Positions 1 through 6,719 of a stretch of DNA of 15,828 nt are shown piece after piece. The stretch is taken from NCBI GenBank assembly GCA_001725215.1, contig MEFT01000041.1:1-15828 (forward strand). The letters are read 5' to 3'. This DNA is from Clostridium sp. SCN 57-10 (GTDB taxonomy: Bacteria; Bacillota; Clostridia; Oscillospirales; Butyricicoccaceae). The notes under the pieces were generated by a model. That model saw only the letters and a list, made by a program, of their open reading frames with translations, did not search any database and was not told the origin of the DNA. Both the position numbers and the translations under genes were made by a program. Each line of letters begins with the position of its first letter. Positions within the stretch are counted from its first letter, which is position 1.

Positions 1-220
1 GATAGCAGATGTTCATCGCTTCCTCATAGAAAAAGCCCTTACCGTACATGCTCTCGATCATCTTACGGGGCGCCTTGCCCTTGCGGAAGCCGGGCAGGTT
101 GATGGAGCCAACCTTCTTCTTGTATGCTCTTTCGACCGACTTCTCGAAGGTCTCGGGCGAGACCGCGATTGAAAGCTCGACCGTGCTGCGTTCTTTCTTT
201 TCCGTATTGACTAATTTCAC
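1..220 (-). CDS. tig: Trigger factor, N-terminal part (cut by window edge)
   Basis: Ribosome-bound chaperone and peptidyl-prolyl isomerase that meets nascent chains at the exit tunnel. Only the first 73 residues are in the window; the rest runs off the left edge. The visible part carries the ribosome-binding signature GFRKGKAPR at about residues 44-52, inside an N-terminal domain starting MKLVNTEKKERSTVELSI. I chose the GTG at 218-220 because GGGAGGA lies just upstream and the protein then begins like other trigger factors. An upstream in-frame ATG at 251-253 has no comparable binding site. It follows the metallophosphoesterase gene by 36 nt, so it is probably the distal gene of the rplS-lepB transcription unit. 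In many clostridia tig is followed by clpP and clpX, which cannot be checked here. Confidence 0.93.
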   Translation of the reverse strand, partial: MKLVNTEKKERSTVELSIAVSPETFEKSVERAYKKKVGSINLPGFRKGKAPRKMIESMYGKGFFYEEAMNICY

Positions 221-256
221 TGTGGTGTCCTCCCTGAATCTATATAGTTTCATTTG

Positions 257-958
257 CTAACCGATGCAAAGCGGGGTAAACGAAAGTGCGTCCGCCGAAA
301 TCAGGCGGTAGGTTACGCCGCGGCGCATACCGCTTACCGCGCCGCGTATGCCCTCTCCGTGCAGGTGTCCGTAAAAGCAGCGCGAAACGCCGTAGCGCTC
401 GAGCAGCTCGCAGAAGCAGGACGCCTCGCCGTCCGGCAGAAAGGGCGGGTAATGCAGAAATGCCACAAGCTCAGCATCCGCGCGCGCGGCACGCGCCGCC
501 GAAAGCGACGCTTCAAGCCGCAGCACCTCGCGCTTATATATTCTCTCGTTTTCGGCCGCACTTTTGGATTCTGCGAACCATCCCCGCGTACCGCAAAGAG
601 CAATATCTTTATAAAAAATACAATTATTATGGAGAAATTGCAAGTCTGTGATGTCGTTTTGCGCAAAAAACTTTTGCATTTTGGAAACGGTTTCCCACCA
701 ATAGTCGTGGTTGCCCTTGAGAAGAACCTTTTTCCCGGGAAATGAAGTGAGCAAACGAAAGTCCTCGAGCGCTTCGTTCAGCGTCATGCCCCACGACAAA
801 TCCCCACAGATGATGAGCATGTCCTCCTCCGAGCGCATCGTTTCCGCAAGCCCGCGCAGCAGCTTGGCACGGTAGTCGTGCCAGGCTCCGCCGAACACGT
901 CCATCGGCTTGCCTGCCGTTTCGGAAAAATGCGTATCGCCGATGACATATAGAGCCAT
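257..958 (-). CDS. Calcineurin-like metallophosphoesterase (COG1768-type predicted phosphohydrolase)
   Basis: A 233-residue cytosolic protein with the full metal-binding set of calcineurin-like phosphoesterases: D8 and H10 in GDTH, D53 in GDLSWG, N83/H84 in KGNHDYWW, H169 in LHYPP, and H198/H200 in GHLHG. These residues normally hold two metal ions for phosphoester hydrolysis. The substrate cannot be told from sequence. No signal peptide or membrane segment is visible. The start ATG at 956-958 has a GAGGTG binding site 5 nt upstream that overlaps the TGA stop of yraN, so translation is probably coupled. The gene ends in TAG and sits 36 nt before tig. By accident or design it is in the same frame as tig. 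The family is often found beside tig in clostridia (from memory). Confidence 0.9.
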   Translation of the reverse strand: MALYVIGDTHFSETAGKPMDVFGGAWHDYRAKLLRGLAETMRSEEDMLIICGDLSWGMTLNEALEDFRLLTSFPGKKVLLKGNHDYWWETVSKMQKFFAQNDITDLQFLHNNCIFYKDIALCGTRGWFAESKSAAENERIYKREVLRLEASLSAARAARADAELVAFLHYPPFLPDGEASCFCELLERYGVSRCFYGHLHGEGIRGAVSGMRRGVTYRLISADALSFTPLCIG

Positions 959-966
959 GCTTCACC

Positions 967-1311
967 TCAGACAAAAGCGTTTTCAATATGGTTGATTTCA
1001 CCGGACACGGTGTAGATTTCAATGATGTCAAACCGCAGGTCAAGCGCGTCGCCATGCTCTGCAATCCATTGCTGCGCCGTAAGGCGAAGCCTTTCCTGCT
1101 TGCGCGGCGTCACGGCCTCGGCCGCCGCGGCAAAGCGTGCGTCGCGTCGCAGTTTCACCTCGACAAACGCAACTGTATTCCGCTTGCGCGCAATCAGGTC
1201 GATTTCTCCAAAGCGGCTGCGGTAGTTGGCGTCGAGCACCGTCCACCCATGGCGGCGCAGATACTGCGCTGCGCGTGCCTCACCCTCGCGCCCCGCAAGC
1301 TGCGTGTTCAC
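967..1311 (-). CDS. yraN: YraN/UPF0102 family putative endonuclease
   Basis: A 114-residue protein of the UPF0102 family with the restriction-endonuclease-like fold. Visible motifs are GREGE near the N-terminus (residues 8-12), GEIDLIA at 35-41 (E36, D38), and FVEVK at 49-53 (E51, K53), forming the D/E-(D/E)xK nuclease core. Length is usual for the family. The physiological role is poorly known; a link to DNA processing or repair is assumed from the fold. The start is GTG at 1309-1311, overlapping the rnhB stop in the 4-nt sequence GTGA, so it is probably translated by re-initiation. The rnhB-yraN order is common in Firmicutes and proteobacteria. Confidence 0.9.
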   Translation of the reverse strand: MNTQLAGREGEARAAQYLRRHGWTVLDANYRSRFGEIDLIARKRNTVAFVEVKLRRDARFAAAAEAVTPRKQERLRLTAQQWIAEHGDALDLRFDIIEIYTVSGEINHIENAFV

Positions 1312-1913
1312 AGGCGCTCAGGCGGCAGCAGCTTTTTGAGAAAGCTCCTGCGGTGAATGGGGCAAGGTCCGAGCCGCTGCACAAGCTCTCGGTGCTGCTT
1401 CGTGGGGTAGCCCTTGTGAACATCAAAGCGGTAGGCAGGATACTCCTGCGCAAGCTGAAGCATCAAACGGTCGCGTGATACCTTTGCAAGCACGGAGGCC
1501 GCCGCGATGCTTTCGCTTTTGCCGTCTCCGCCAATGATGCACACCGTCTCAACGCCGAGCATGGGGTCACGGTTGCCGTCTACCAGGCAAACAGATGGTG
1601 TAAGGCCAAGCGACTTTACAGCTCTCCCCATTGCGACAAAAGTCGCATTTAATATATTTAGTTCGTCAATTTCCTGTTCGCTCGCCCAGCCGATGCCGAA
1701 GGCGCGCGCACGCTGCGTAATCTGGTCGAACAGCAGCTCTCGCTTGCGTTCGCTCAGCTTTTTTGAATCATTCAGGCCTTCGATGTGGTCGTTCGGATCG
1801 AGGATGACCGCGCCCGCGCAAACAGGCCCGGCAAGAGGACCGCGACCTGCCTCGTCCACACCGCAGACAAGCTGATAACCTTTACAGTAAAACTCACGAT
1901 CCAGCTCTGTCAT
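1308..1913 (-). CDS. rnhB: Ribonuclease HII
   Basis: Endonuclease that cuts the RNA strand of RNA-DNA hybrids and starts removal of single ribonucleotides from DNA. The 201-residue protein has the catalytic residues expected for type 2 RNase H: D20-E21 in GVDEAGRGPLAG, D112 in VDGN, and D130 in the GGDGKSESIAAAS block that leads into VLAKVSRDR. The spacing of 18 residues between the last two acids matches other family members. Length is normal. The start ATG at 1911-1913 overlaps the rbgA stop as ATGA, and the stop overlaps yraN as GTGA, so the gene sits in a tightly coupled run. Confidence 0.96.
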   Translation of the reverse strand: MTELDREFYCKGYQLVCGVDEAGRGPLAGPVCAGAVILDPNDHIEGLNDSKKLSERKRELLFDQITQRARAFGIGWASEQEIDELNILNATFVAMGRAVKSLGLTPSVCLVDGNRDPMLGVETVCIIGGDGKSESIAAASVLAKVSRDRLMLQLAQEYPAYRFDVHKGYPTKQHRELVQRLGPCPIHRRSFLKKLLPPERL

Positions 1914-2779
1914 TCGGCACGCTCCACGGGCGGTATTTCCAGCGTGATGCGCCCCAGCTTTCCGTCACGAAACTCGTCGAGCAGCACGCGCGCCATACGC
2001 CCCGTGTCATACTCGCCGCGTCCAAGCAGAAACCCGCGCTTTTTCGCCAGCGCTTCAAGCGTGGCAAACGGAAGCCCTAAATCGATGTCCTCTGGCGAGA
2101 TACCATAGCGCCGTACAAGCGCCTGCGGCTCAGCGTCGCCCAGCGTGGCGATGAGGTGGCAGGCGATGTCTTCAAGGTCGAGAATTTCATCGCGTATCGT
2201 GCCCGTGTAGGCAAGCGCATAACCGGTTTCATCTTTCTCGATTTTAGGCCACAGCATACCAGGTGTGTCCATAAAATCAAAGCCGCCCGGCAGCGAAAAC
2301 CATTGATTCGAGCGCGTGACGCCCGGCTTGTCGGCGGCGATGGCCGATTTCCTACCGAGCAGGCGGTTGATAAACGACGATTTCCCCACATTGGGGATGC
2401 CGATGATCATGACGCGCACACGCTTGCCAACCTGTCCTTTTTCTTCATAACGGCGCAACTGCTCGGCGCAAAGCTCACGTACAGCGGACGAAAAGGCGGG
2501 CAAAAAGCCGCCCTTCTGACTGTCTGTAATAAGCACCGCAAAGCCGCGGGCGCGATAATACTCGGCCCATGCCGCCGTTTTTGCGGGGTCGGCCTGATCG
2601 GCGCGATTGAGCACCAGCAGTCGCTTTTTTCCCGCGGCCAGGCGGTCAAGATCGGGATTGCGGCTGCTTTGCGGAATGCGGGCGTCGATGATTTCACAGA
2701 CGGCCTCAACGTTTTTCAGATCGTCCGACATCAGGCGGCGCGTTTTTGCCATGTGTCCGGGATACCAGTTGATGCTCAT
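1910..2779 (-). CDS. rbgA: Ribosome biogenesis GTPase RbgA (YlqF)
   Basis: GTPase required for a late step of 50S subunit assembly in Firmicutes. The 289-residue protein shows the circularly permuted GTPase order: G4 as NRAD (residues 58-61, where NKxD is usual), then G1 GIPNVGKSS (127-135), G2 around T155 in PGVTRS, and G3 DTPG (171-174). The N-terminal WYPGHM holds the His (H9) known to be important for RbgA GTP hydrolysis. The C-terminal 100 residues match the ANTAR-like RNA-binding region in position. The Lys-to-Arg change in G4 is a mild departure. ATGA overlaps at both ends (with lepB at 2776-2779 and rnhB at 1910-1913) show translational coupling. Linkage to rplS fits its role in large-subunit assembly. 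Confidence 0.96.
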   Translation of the reverse strand: MSINWYPGHMAKTRRLMSDDLKNVEAVCEIIDARIPQSSRNPDLDRLAAGKKRLLVLNRADQADPAKTAAWAEYYRARGFAVLITDSQKGGFLPAFSSAVRELCAEQLRRYEEKGQVGKRVRVMIIGIPNVGKSSFINRLLGRKSAIAADKPGVTRSNQWFSLPGGFDFMDTPGMLWPKIEKDETGYALAYTGTIRDEILDLEDIACHLIATLGDAEPQALVRRYGISPEDIDLGLPFATLEALAKKRGFLLGRGEYDTGRMARVLLDEFRDGKLGRITLEIPPVERAE

Positions 2780-3342
2780 GATATGGTTCCAATCTTCGTA
2801 ATGGGCAGAACGCGGAACATCACTCTGCCGATAATGCTTTCATACGGAACGGCGCCCACAGCTGCCGTTCGGCTGTCCGAGCTGTGGTTGCGGTTATCAC
2901 CCATCACAAACGCACAATCTTTTGGTACGGTAAACGGGTAAGAGATCGTGCCAAACTCGCGGATGGGCTCGGCGATATAGGGCTCAAAAAGTGCCTCGCC
3001 GTTGCGCAGCACGGTACCGGTTGTACCGTCAATGTCAATGACATCGCCGGCGATGCCGATGACGCGCTTGACGAGCGGCTCGTCCTCATAGGCGGGTGTT
3101 TCAAGCACCACGATGTCGCCCCGCTGCGGCGTATCATAGCCGATCAGCTGCACGACGAGCTGGTCATGGTCCTTAAGTGTGGGAACCATCGAGCTTCCGT
3201 CTACGCCTGACAGGCGCGCAAAAAACACCGAGACGATGACCAGAAAGGTCAGCGCGAACACCAGAGCCTCTGCCCAATAAAAAATGTCTGCCGCAAGCGA
3301 CTCCGTCGGCGCGGCTTCCCTTTTCCCCCGTGTTTTTGCCAT
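2776..3342 (-). CDS. lepB: Signal peptidase I
   Basis: Membrane-bound serine protease that removes signal peptides from secreted proteins. From the chosen start it has 188 residues: a short basic cytosolic tail, one transmembrane segment at about 22-42, then the catalytic domain. The serine is S51 in DGSSMVPTL, the general base is K92 in PLVKRVIG, and the box MGDNRNHSSDSR is present near the C-terminus. One membrane span and this length are typical of Gram-positive SipS-type enzymes. I chose the ATG at 3340-3342 because GGTGAT, complementary to the 16S rRNA tail, lies 3 nt upstream. The longer open frame reaching 3504 would run through the terminator hairpin and into rplS. It is probably expressed by read-through from rplS. 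Confidence 0.95.
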   Translation of the reverse strand: MAKTRGKREAAPTESLAADIFYWAEALVFALTFLVIVSVFFARLSGVDGSSMVPTLKDHDQLVVQLIGYDTPQRGDIVVLETPAYEDEPLVKRVIGIAGDVIDIDGTTGTVLRNGEALFEPYIAEPIREFGTISYPFTVPKDCAFVMGDNRNHSSDSRTAAVGAVPYESIIGRVMFRVLPITKIGTIS

Positions 3343-3365
3343 GTTATCACCGTTTCTTAATAATA

Positions 3366-3389
3366 AGAGGGACGGTAGCCCGTCCCTCT
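3366..3389 (-). terminator. Hairpin terminator/attenuator between rplS and lepB
   Basis: A perfect 10-bp stem (AGAGGGACGG with its complement) closed by a 4-nt loop. On the minus strand it is followed by TATTATTAAG, a T-rich but interrupted tail. It lies 20 nt after the rplS stop and 24 nt before the lepB start. The poor T-tract and the lack of a convincing promoter for lepB suggest partial termination: high rplS, lower downstream genes. Confidence 0.75.
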
Positions 3390-3409
3390 CTGGACTTTGC
3401 AGACAAGGT

Positions 3410-3751
3410 TTAGATATCCTGCTTAACCTTTGCCGCCTTGCCGACTCTGTGACGCAGATAGTAGAGCTTCGCGCGACGAACTTTACCCTTACGGACCACT
3501 TCAAACTTCTCGATGTTGGGCGAGTGGACGGGGAACGTCTTCTCTACGCCGACGCCATAGGACATGCGGCGAACGGTCACGGTCTCCTGAATGCCGCCGT
3601 GCTTTCTCGCGATCACGGTGCCCTCAAAGACCTGAATTCTCTCACGGTTGCCTTCCTTGATCTTTGCGTGCACGCGCACCGTGTCACCAATTCCAAAGTT
3701 GACAGCGTTTTCCTTCAGCTGCGATTCGGTCAGTTTTTTCATCAAATCCAT
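3410..3751 (-). CDS. rplS: 50S ribosomal protein L19 (bL19)
   Basis: Large-subunit protein at the 30S-50S interface. The 113-residue product has the family landmarks: MDLMKKLTESQL at the N-terminus, GDTVRVHAKIKEGNRERIQ, FEGTVIARKHGG, and the basic C-terminal block ending KVRRAKLYYLRHRVGKAAKVKQ. I chose the ATG at 3749-3751, preceded by AAAGGAA; the longer frame to 3817 adds sequence unlike L19 and includes the leader. It is the first gene of its transcript. The usual upstream partners rpsP, rimM and trmD are not next to it; trmB lies there instead, divergently. Confidence 0.97.
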   Translation of the reverse strand: MDLMKKLTESQLKENAVNFGIGDTVRVHAKIKEGNRERIQVFEGTVIARKHGGIQETVTVRRMSYGVGVEKTFPVHSPNIEKFEVVRKGKVRRAKLYYLRHRVGKAAKVKQDI

Positions 3752-3817
3752 TGTTCGATTTCCTTTCATCTGAAGCGTTCGTGCCCTGACAACGGCAGAG
3801 GACCGCCCGTAATACAT
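3752..3817 (-). promoter_or_regulatory. rplS 5' leader, possible L19-type leader
   Basis: About 66 nt of transcribed leader lie between the promoter and rplS. It can form a short hairpin GGCGG-TCCT-CTGCC (one G-U pair), with further GC-rich sequence before the AAAGGAA binding site. Firmicute rplS genes often have a small structured leader (the Rfam L19 leader class). I cannot match the consensus by eye, so the autoregulatory role is a guess. Confidence 0.3.
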
Positions 3818-3825
3818 GCTAAATT

Positions 3826-3854
3826 AGTTTAACACAATTAGTAATAAAAAGCAA
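3826..3854 (-). promoter_or_regulatory. Sigma-A-type promoter of rplS operon
   Basis: On the minus strand TTGCTT (-35, 3849-3854) and TAAACT (-10, 3826-3831) are separated by exactly 17 bp of AT-rich sequence. This places the transcription start near 3819, leaving a leader of roughly 65 nt. It is the only good promoter upstream of the rplS-to-tig run. Confidence 0.65.
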
Positions 3855-3888
3855 CAGCAGCACGCAAAAAAGTTCGGTTTTTTCTTTC

Positions 3889-3916
3889 TTGCGCAACTTC
3901 TTTTTCATTGTATCAC
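3889..3916 (+). promoter_or_regulatory. Weak candidate promoter of trmB
   Basis: TTGCGC (3889-3894) and TATCAC (3911-3916) with a 16-bp spacer lie in the AT-rich intergenic region, divergent from the rplS promoter. The -10 match is poor. It is the best plus-strand candidate I see before trmB, leaving a leader of about 100 nt in which I find no clear structure. Confidence 0.3.
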
Positions 3917-4025
3917 AGGGCGTCTTTCATGCCAAGTCTTTACGTGCATCCTCTTGCGCGCCGGGTGCAAAGCCGATATAATAAATGTTGCCAGACGGCA
4001 AATCCACGTCAGAGGAACCGCAATT

Positions 4026-4676
4026 ATGAGAATGAGAAAAAAGAAACATCTCGCGTCGCGTACTGAGCGCTGCAAAGCCCTGCTGATCGATACCGCCTCC
4101 GCGCCGCGCGGCAGCTGGCTTTCCTCCTGCGGCAAGGCAGGCGGCGAGCTTCACCTTGAAATCGGCTGCGGCAAGGGCAGATTTCTCTCCGAGCACGCGC
4201 TGCGCGCGCCCGATTCGCTGTTTGTCGGCGTAGAGCGCGAACCAAACGTGCTGCTGCTCGCGCTTGAGCGCGCGACCAACGCCGCCGTTCCGAACATACG
4301 CTTCCTGGGCACAGACGCGCGCCTTCTGCCCGACGTCTTCGCCGAGCAGGAAGTCGACCGCATCTATCTGAACTTTTCCGATCCGTGGCCGGCGACAAAT
4401 CGCGCCAAGCGCCGCCTGACCCATCGCGGCTTCCTCGCGGCATACGACCGGTTTTTGAAGCCGGGCGGCGAAGTCTGGGTTAAGACGGACAACCAAAAGC
4501 TGTTTGAGTTTTCCGTCTGCGAGCTTTCGCAGTTTGGATACACGATTATGGAGCTTACTTATGACCTTCATGCAACGGAAACAGATAATATTATGACCGA
4601 ATATGAAGAGCGCTTTACTGCGCAGGGCATGCCGATTCACCGCTGTGTGGCGCGTAAGCCGGCATCCGCCGATTAA
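4026..4676 (+). CDS. trmB: tRNA (guanine-N7-)-methyltransferase TrmB
   Basis: SAM-dependent enzyme that makes 7-methylguanosine at position 46 of the tRNA variable loop. The 216-residue protein has the SAM-binding motif LEIGCGKG (about 44-51), the family hallmark NFSDPWP (116-122), KTDN (153-156) and TEYEERF (191-197). It starts with the usual MRMRKKK. I chose the ATG at 4026, with AGAGGA 9 nt upstream; the longer frame to 3954 lacks a binding site and adds residues foreign to the family. The next gene begins 16 nt after the stop, so the two are an operon with no obvious functional link. Confidence 0.96.
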   Translation: MRMRKKKHLASRTERCKALLIDTASAPRGSWLSSCGKAGGELHLEIGCGKGRFLSEHALRAPDSLFVGVEREPNVLLLALERATNAAVPNIRFLGTDARLLPDVFAEQEVDRIYLNFSDPWPATNRAKRRLTHRGFLAAYDRFLKPGGEVWVKTDNQKLFEFSVCELSQFGYTIMELTYDLHATETDNIMTEYEERFTAQGMPIHRCVARKPASAD

Positions 4677-4692
4677 GAAGGAGGACGAAACC

Positions 4693-5490
4693 ATGAAAGT
4701 ATTCATCAGCGCCGACATTGAAGGCATCGCCACGACGACAACGCACGAAGACTGCCGCCCCGGCATCGCAAGCTATCCCTACCACTGCGCGCAGATGACG
4801 GCGGAAGTCGCCGCCGCCTGCGAGGGTGCCATCAAGGCGGGCGCGACCGAAATCGTCATCAAGGACGCTCACGGCCCTGCGGACAACATCGACATCAAGA
4901 AGCTGCCCAAATGCACCAAAGTCATCCGCAACTGGTCGGGACATCCGTACAGCATGTGCGAGGGCATCGACGCAAGCTTTGACGCCATTATGTTCGTCGG
5001 CTACCACGGCGGCGCCTCTAAGTCGGGCAATCCTCTGTCGCACACCGTGTCGGGCCGCCCCTATCAGGTGCGCATTAACGGTCGCGTTGCCAGCGAGTTT
5101 ATGATTTTCAGCTTCTGCGCCGCAAACGAGGGCGTACCCACCGTGTTCCTCTCGGGCGATCGTCAGCTTTGCGAAGATTACCGCGACATGCACCCCGCAC
5201 TTGTCACGGCGGCCGTCAAAGACGGCTTTGGCGGCACCACCATCTCGATGCAGCCCGACGCGGCATGCGATCTGATTCGTGAGCAGGCAGAGAAGGCGCT
5301 TTCGCAGAAGTTAGACGGCATGTGCTGCAAGCTGCCCGAGCATTTCCGCATCGAGGTGGAATACCACCATCATTCCAACGCAACCAAATGCAGCTTCTAT
5401 CCGGGCGCAACGCGCATCAACGAAACCACCATCGGCTTTGAAACCCATCATTATTTCGACGCCGCGCGTTTCTTTAAGTTCGTCCTTTAA
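4693..5490 (+). CDS. dppA: D-aminopeptidase DppA, peptidase family M55
   Basis: Zinc peptidase of the DppA type, which releases D-amino acids from D-Ala-D-Ala or related dipeptides and probably takes part in wall-peptide recycling or nutrient use. The 265-residue protein shows the metal and active-site pattern of family M55: D8 and E10 in SADIEG, H60 in KDAHGP, H105 in GYHGG, H117 in LSHTVSG and E135 in ASEF. These positions match Bacillus DppA closely (from memory). No signal peptide is present, so it is cytosolic. The ATG at 4693 has a strong AAGGAGGA site. In Bacillus it belongs to a dipeptide-transport operon; no transporter genes are beside it here. A strong terminator follows. Confidence 0.93.
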   Translation: MKVFISADIEGIATTTTHEDCRPGIASYPYHCAQMTAEVAAACEGAIKAGATEIVIKDAHGPADNIDIKKLPKCTKVIRNWSGHPYSMCEGIDASFDAIMFVGYHGGASKSGNPLSHTVSGRPYQVRINGRVASEFMIFSFCAANEGVPTVFLSGDRQLCEDYRDMHPALVTAAVKDGFGGTTISMQPDAACDLIREQAEKALSQKLDGMCCKLPEHFRIEVEYHHHSNATKCSFYPGATRINETTIGFETHHYFDAARFFKFVL

Positions 5491-5500
5491 TTTTCTTCAT

Positions 5501-5528
5501 AAAAAAAGCTCCTTCGGGAGCTTTTTTT
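5501..5528. terminator. Bidirectional rho-independent terminator
   Basis: A perfect 12-bp stem: seven A then GCTCC, loop TTCG, then GGAGC and seven T. Either strand reads a GC stem followed by a T-run. It serves dppA from the left and the convergent permease gene, which stops at 5535, from the right. Confidence 0.95.
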
Positions 5529-5534
5529 ATTTCG

Positions 5535-6719
5535 CTATTCGTCGCGAACTGCATCAATCGGATTTTGCCGGCTTGCGCCACGCGCCGGCAGCAGTCCGAA
5601 CAGCGCGCCGCATATTCCCGCGCCGCCGAGACTGAATACCAAGATGCGCACCATGTCCACCGCCATACCGGTGATGCGAGAAAGTGCGTAGAATACCCCT
5701 GCCGAAAGTAGACATCCGACGATGCCGCCAAGCAGGCAAAGAAGGATCGATTCCACCAGAAAGCAGAGCAGAATATCGCGGCTTGTGGCGCCGATCGCCA
5801 TATAGATTCCGATTTCACTGCGGCGGTTCTCCACGGCGGCAACCATAGAGTTCATCACGCCAAGCCCACCAACCAAAACCGAAATGGCGGCCACCGCACC
5901 GATAAAACCGGTCATTACGCTGAGAATAGCAGAAAACGTGTCGATATAGCCGTTCAAGTTTTCCGTTCCGAACGTTATTTCAGGGTAGCGCTGCTCCAGC
6001 AATACGCTAGCCTGTTTCGCAGTTTCTTTCAGCTGCTCTTCGTCTCGGCAGCGAATCATCGCCTTGTTGCCCTCTTCCGCGCCGATTAAATTAGCCACCG
6101 CGGGCAGCGGCATATACACCAGGTTAGGCATATTAATGCCCGTCAAATTGCCGAGCATTGCCGTTTGAGACGCAGAAACGCCGATCACCTCTGCCGAAAT
6201 TGTAACCCCACCGCAGAGAACGGTTACCGTCTTTCCGACCACGTTGCTCCGCCCGTACATTTCGCGCGCCAGATCCTCGTCCACAACCGCGATAAGCGCC
6301 TCACTCGTCATATCGTGCGTCTCAAGGCTGCGTCCGTGTAAAATGGTGAGCGTCATCACGTCGCCCAGCTGCTCCGTCGCGCCGCACAGCGCCGCGGAGA
6401 CAGTGCCCCCGCGCACGCGTGCCGTGCACTCCGTGATACTGAACGGCATAATCGTCATGGCATTCCTCAATTTTTTCAAGAGAAACGCAGCGTCATCTTC
6501 CGAAAAAGAAAATGTGGTACTCTGGGCATACACCGCCGCCCCCGAAATGCCGGTTTTCTCGATCTCGGTCATCACAGCGCTTTTTGCAAACATACCAAGC
6601 CCGACCGTTGTGCTGACGGCAAAAATGCCCACACTGACCGCCACGCCGCAAAGTACGGTCTTCAGGCGGCCTTTGCGCACATTTTTAACCGACAGCCGCA
6701 GTAAATCGCGCGCCCTCAC
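5535..6719 (-). CDS. MacB-like ABC transporter permease (FtsX/MacB_PCD family)
   Basis: A 394-residue permease with one transmembrane segment near the N-terminus (about 20-43), a large extracytoplasmic domain of MacB_PCD type (about 45-262), and three C-terminal spans (about 265-292, 315-345, 355-377). The family signature GGLGVMNSMVAAVENRRSEIG followed by YMAIGATSRDIL is present, as is the typical end LPARGASRQNPIDAVRDE. These permeases work with a separate ATPase and an adaptor in export of peptides, antibiotics or lipoproteins by a mechanotransmission mechanism. The start GTG overlaps the adaptor stop as GTGA, so the pair is coupled. No ATPase gene lies next to them, which is unusual. The gene ends in TAG just before the terminator. 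Confidence 0.9.
   Translation of the reverse strand: MRARDLLRLSVKNVRKGRLKTVLCGVAVSVGIFAVSTTVGLGMFAKSAVMTEIEKTGISGAAVYAQSTTFSFSEDDAAFLLKKLRNAMTIMPFSITECTARVRGGTVSAALCGATEQLGDVMTLTILHGRSLETHDMTSEALIAVVDEDLAREMYGRSNVVGKTVTVLCGGVTISAEVIGVSASQTAMLGNLTGINMPNLVYMPLPAVANLIGAEEGNKAMIRCRDEEQLKETAKQASVLLEQRYPEITFGTENLNGYIDTFSAILSVMTGFIGAVAAISVLVGGLGVMNSMVAAVENRRSEIGIYMAIGATSRDILLCFLVESILLCLLGGIVGCLLSAGVFYALSRITGMAVDMVRILVFSLGGAGICGALFGLLPARGASRQNPIDAVRDE

Noticed and set aside
254..745. Long plus-strand open frames opposite the phosphoesterase gene
   Set aside because: They are antisense shadows with Arg/Ala-rich content and no ribosome binding site, opposite a gene with a full catalytic motif set.
2156..2941. 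261-codon plus-strand open frame opposite rbgA and lepB
   Set aside because: It crosses two well-supported genes, has no recognisable domain, and arises from the GC-rich codon bias of the opposite strand.
3343..3504. Longer N-terminus of signal peptidase I reaching back to 3504
   Set aside because: It would run through the hairpin at 3366-3389 and into rplS, and adds sequence unlike the family; the ATG at 3340-3342 has a binding site.
3861..3890. A-run/T-run near 3865-3886 as a terminator
   Set aside because: Only an A6/T6 stem around GTTCGG with no GC core, lying between two divergent promoters where no transcript needs to end.
3954..4025. Longer TrmB N-terminus from 3954
   Set aside because: No binding site and no family similarity; MRMRKKK at 4026 is the usual start.
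3927..4766. 279-codon minus-strand open frame opposite trmB
   Set aside because: Antisense to a clear trmB and the dppA start; no motif or binding site.
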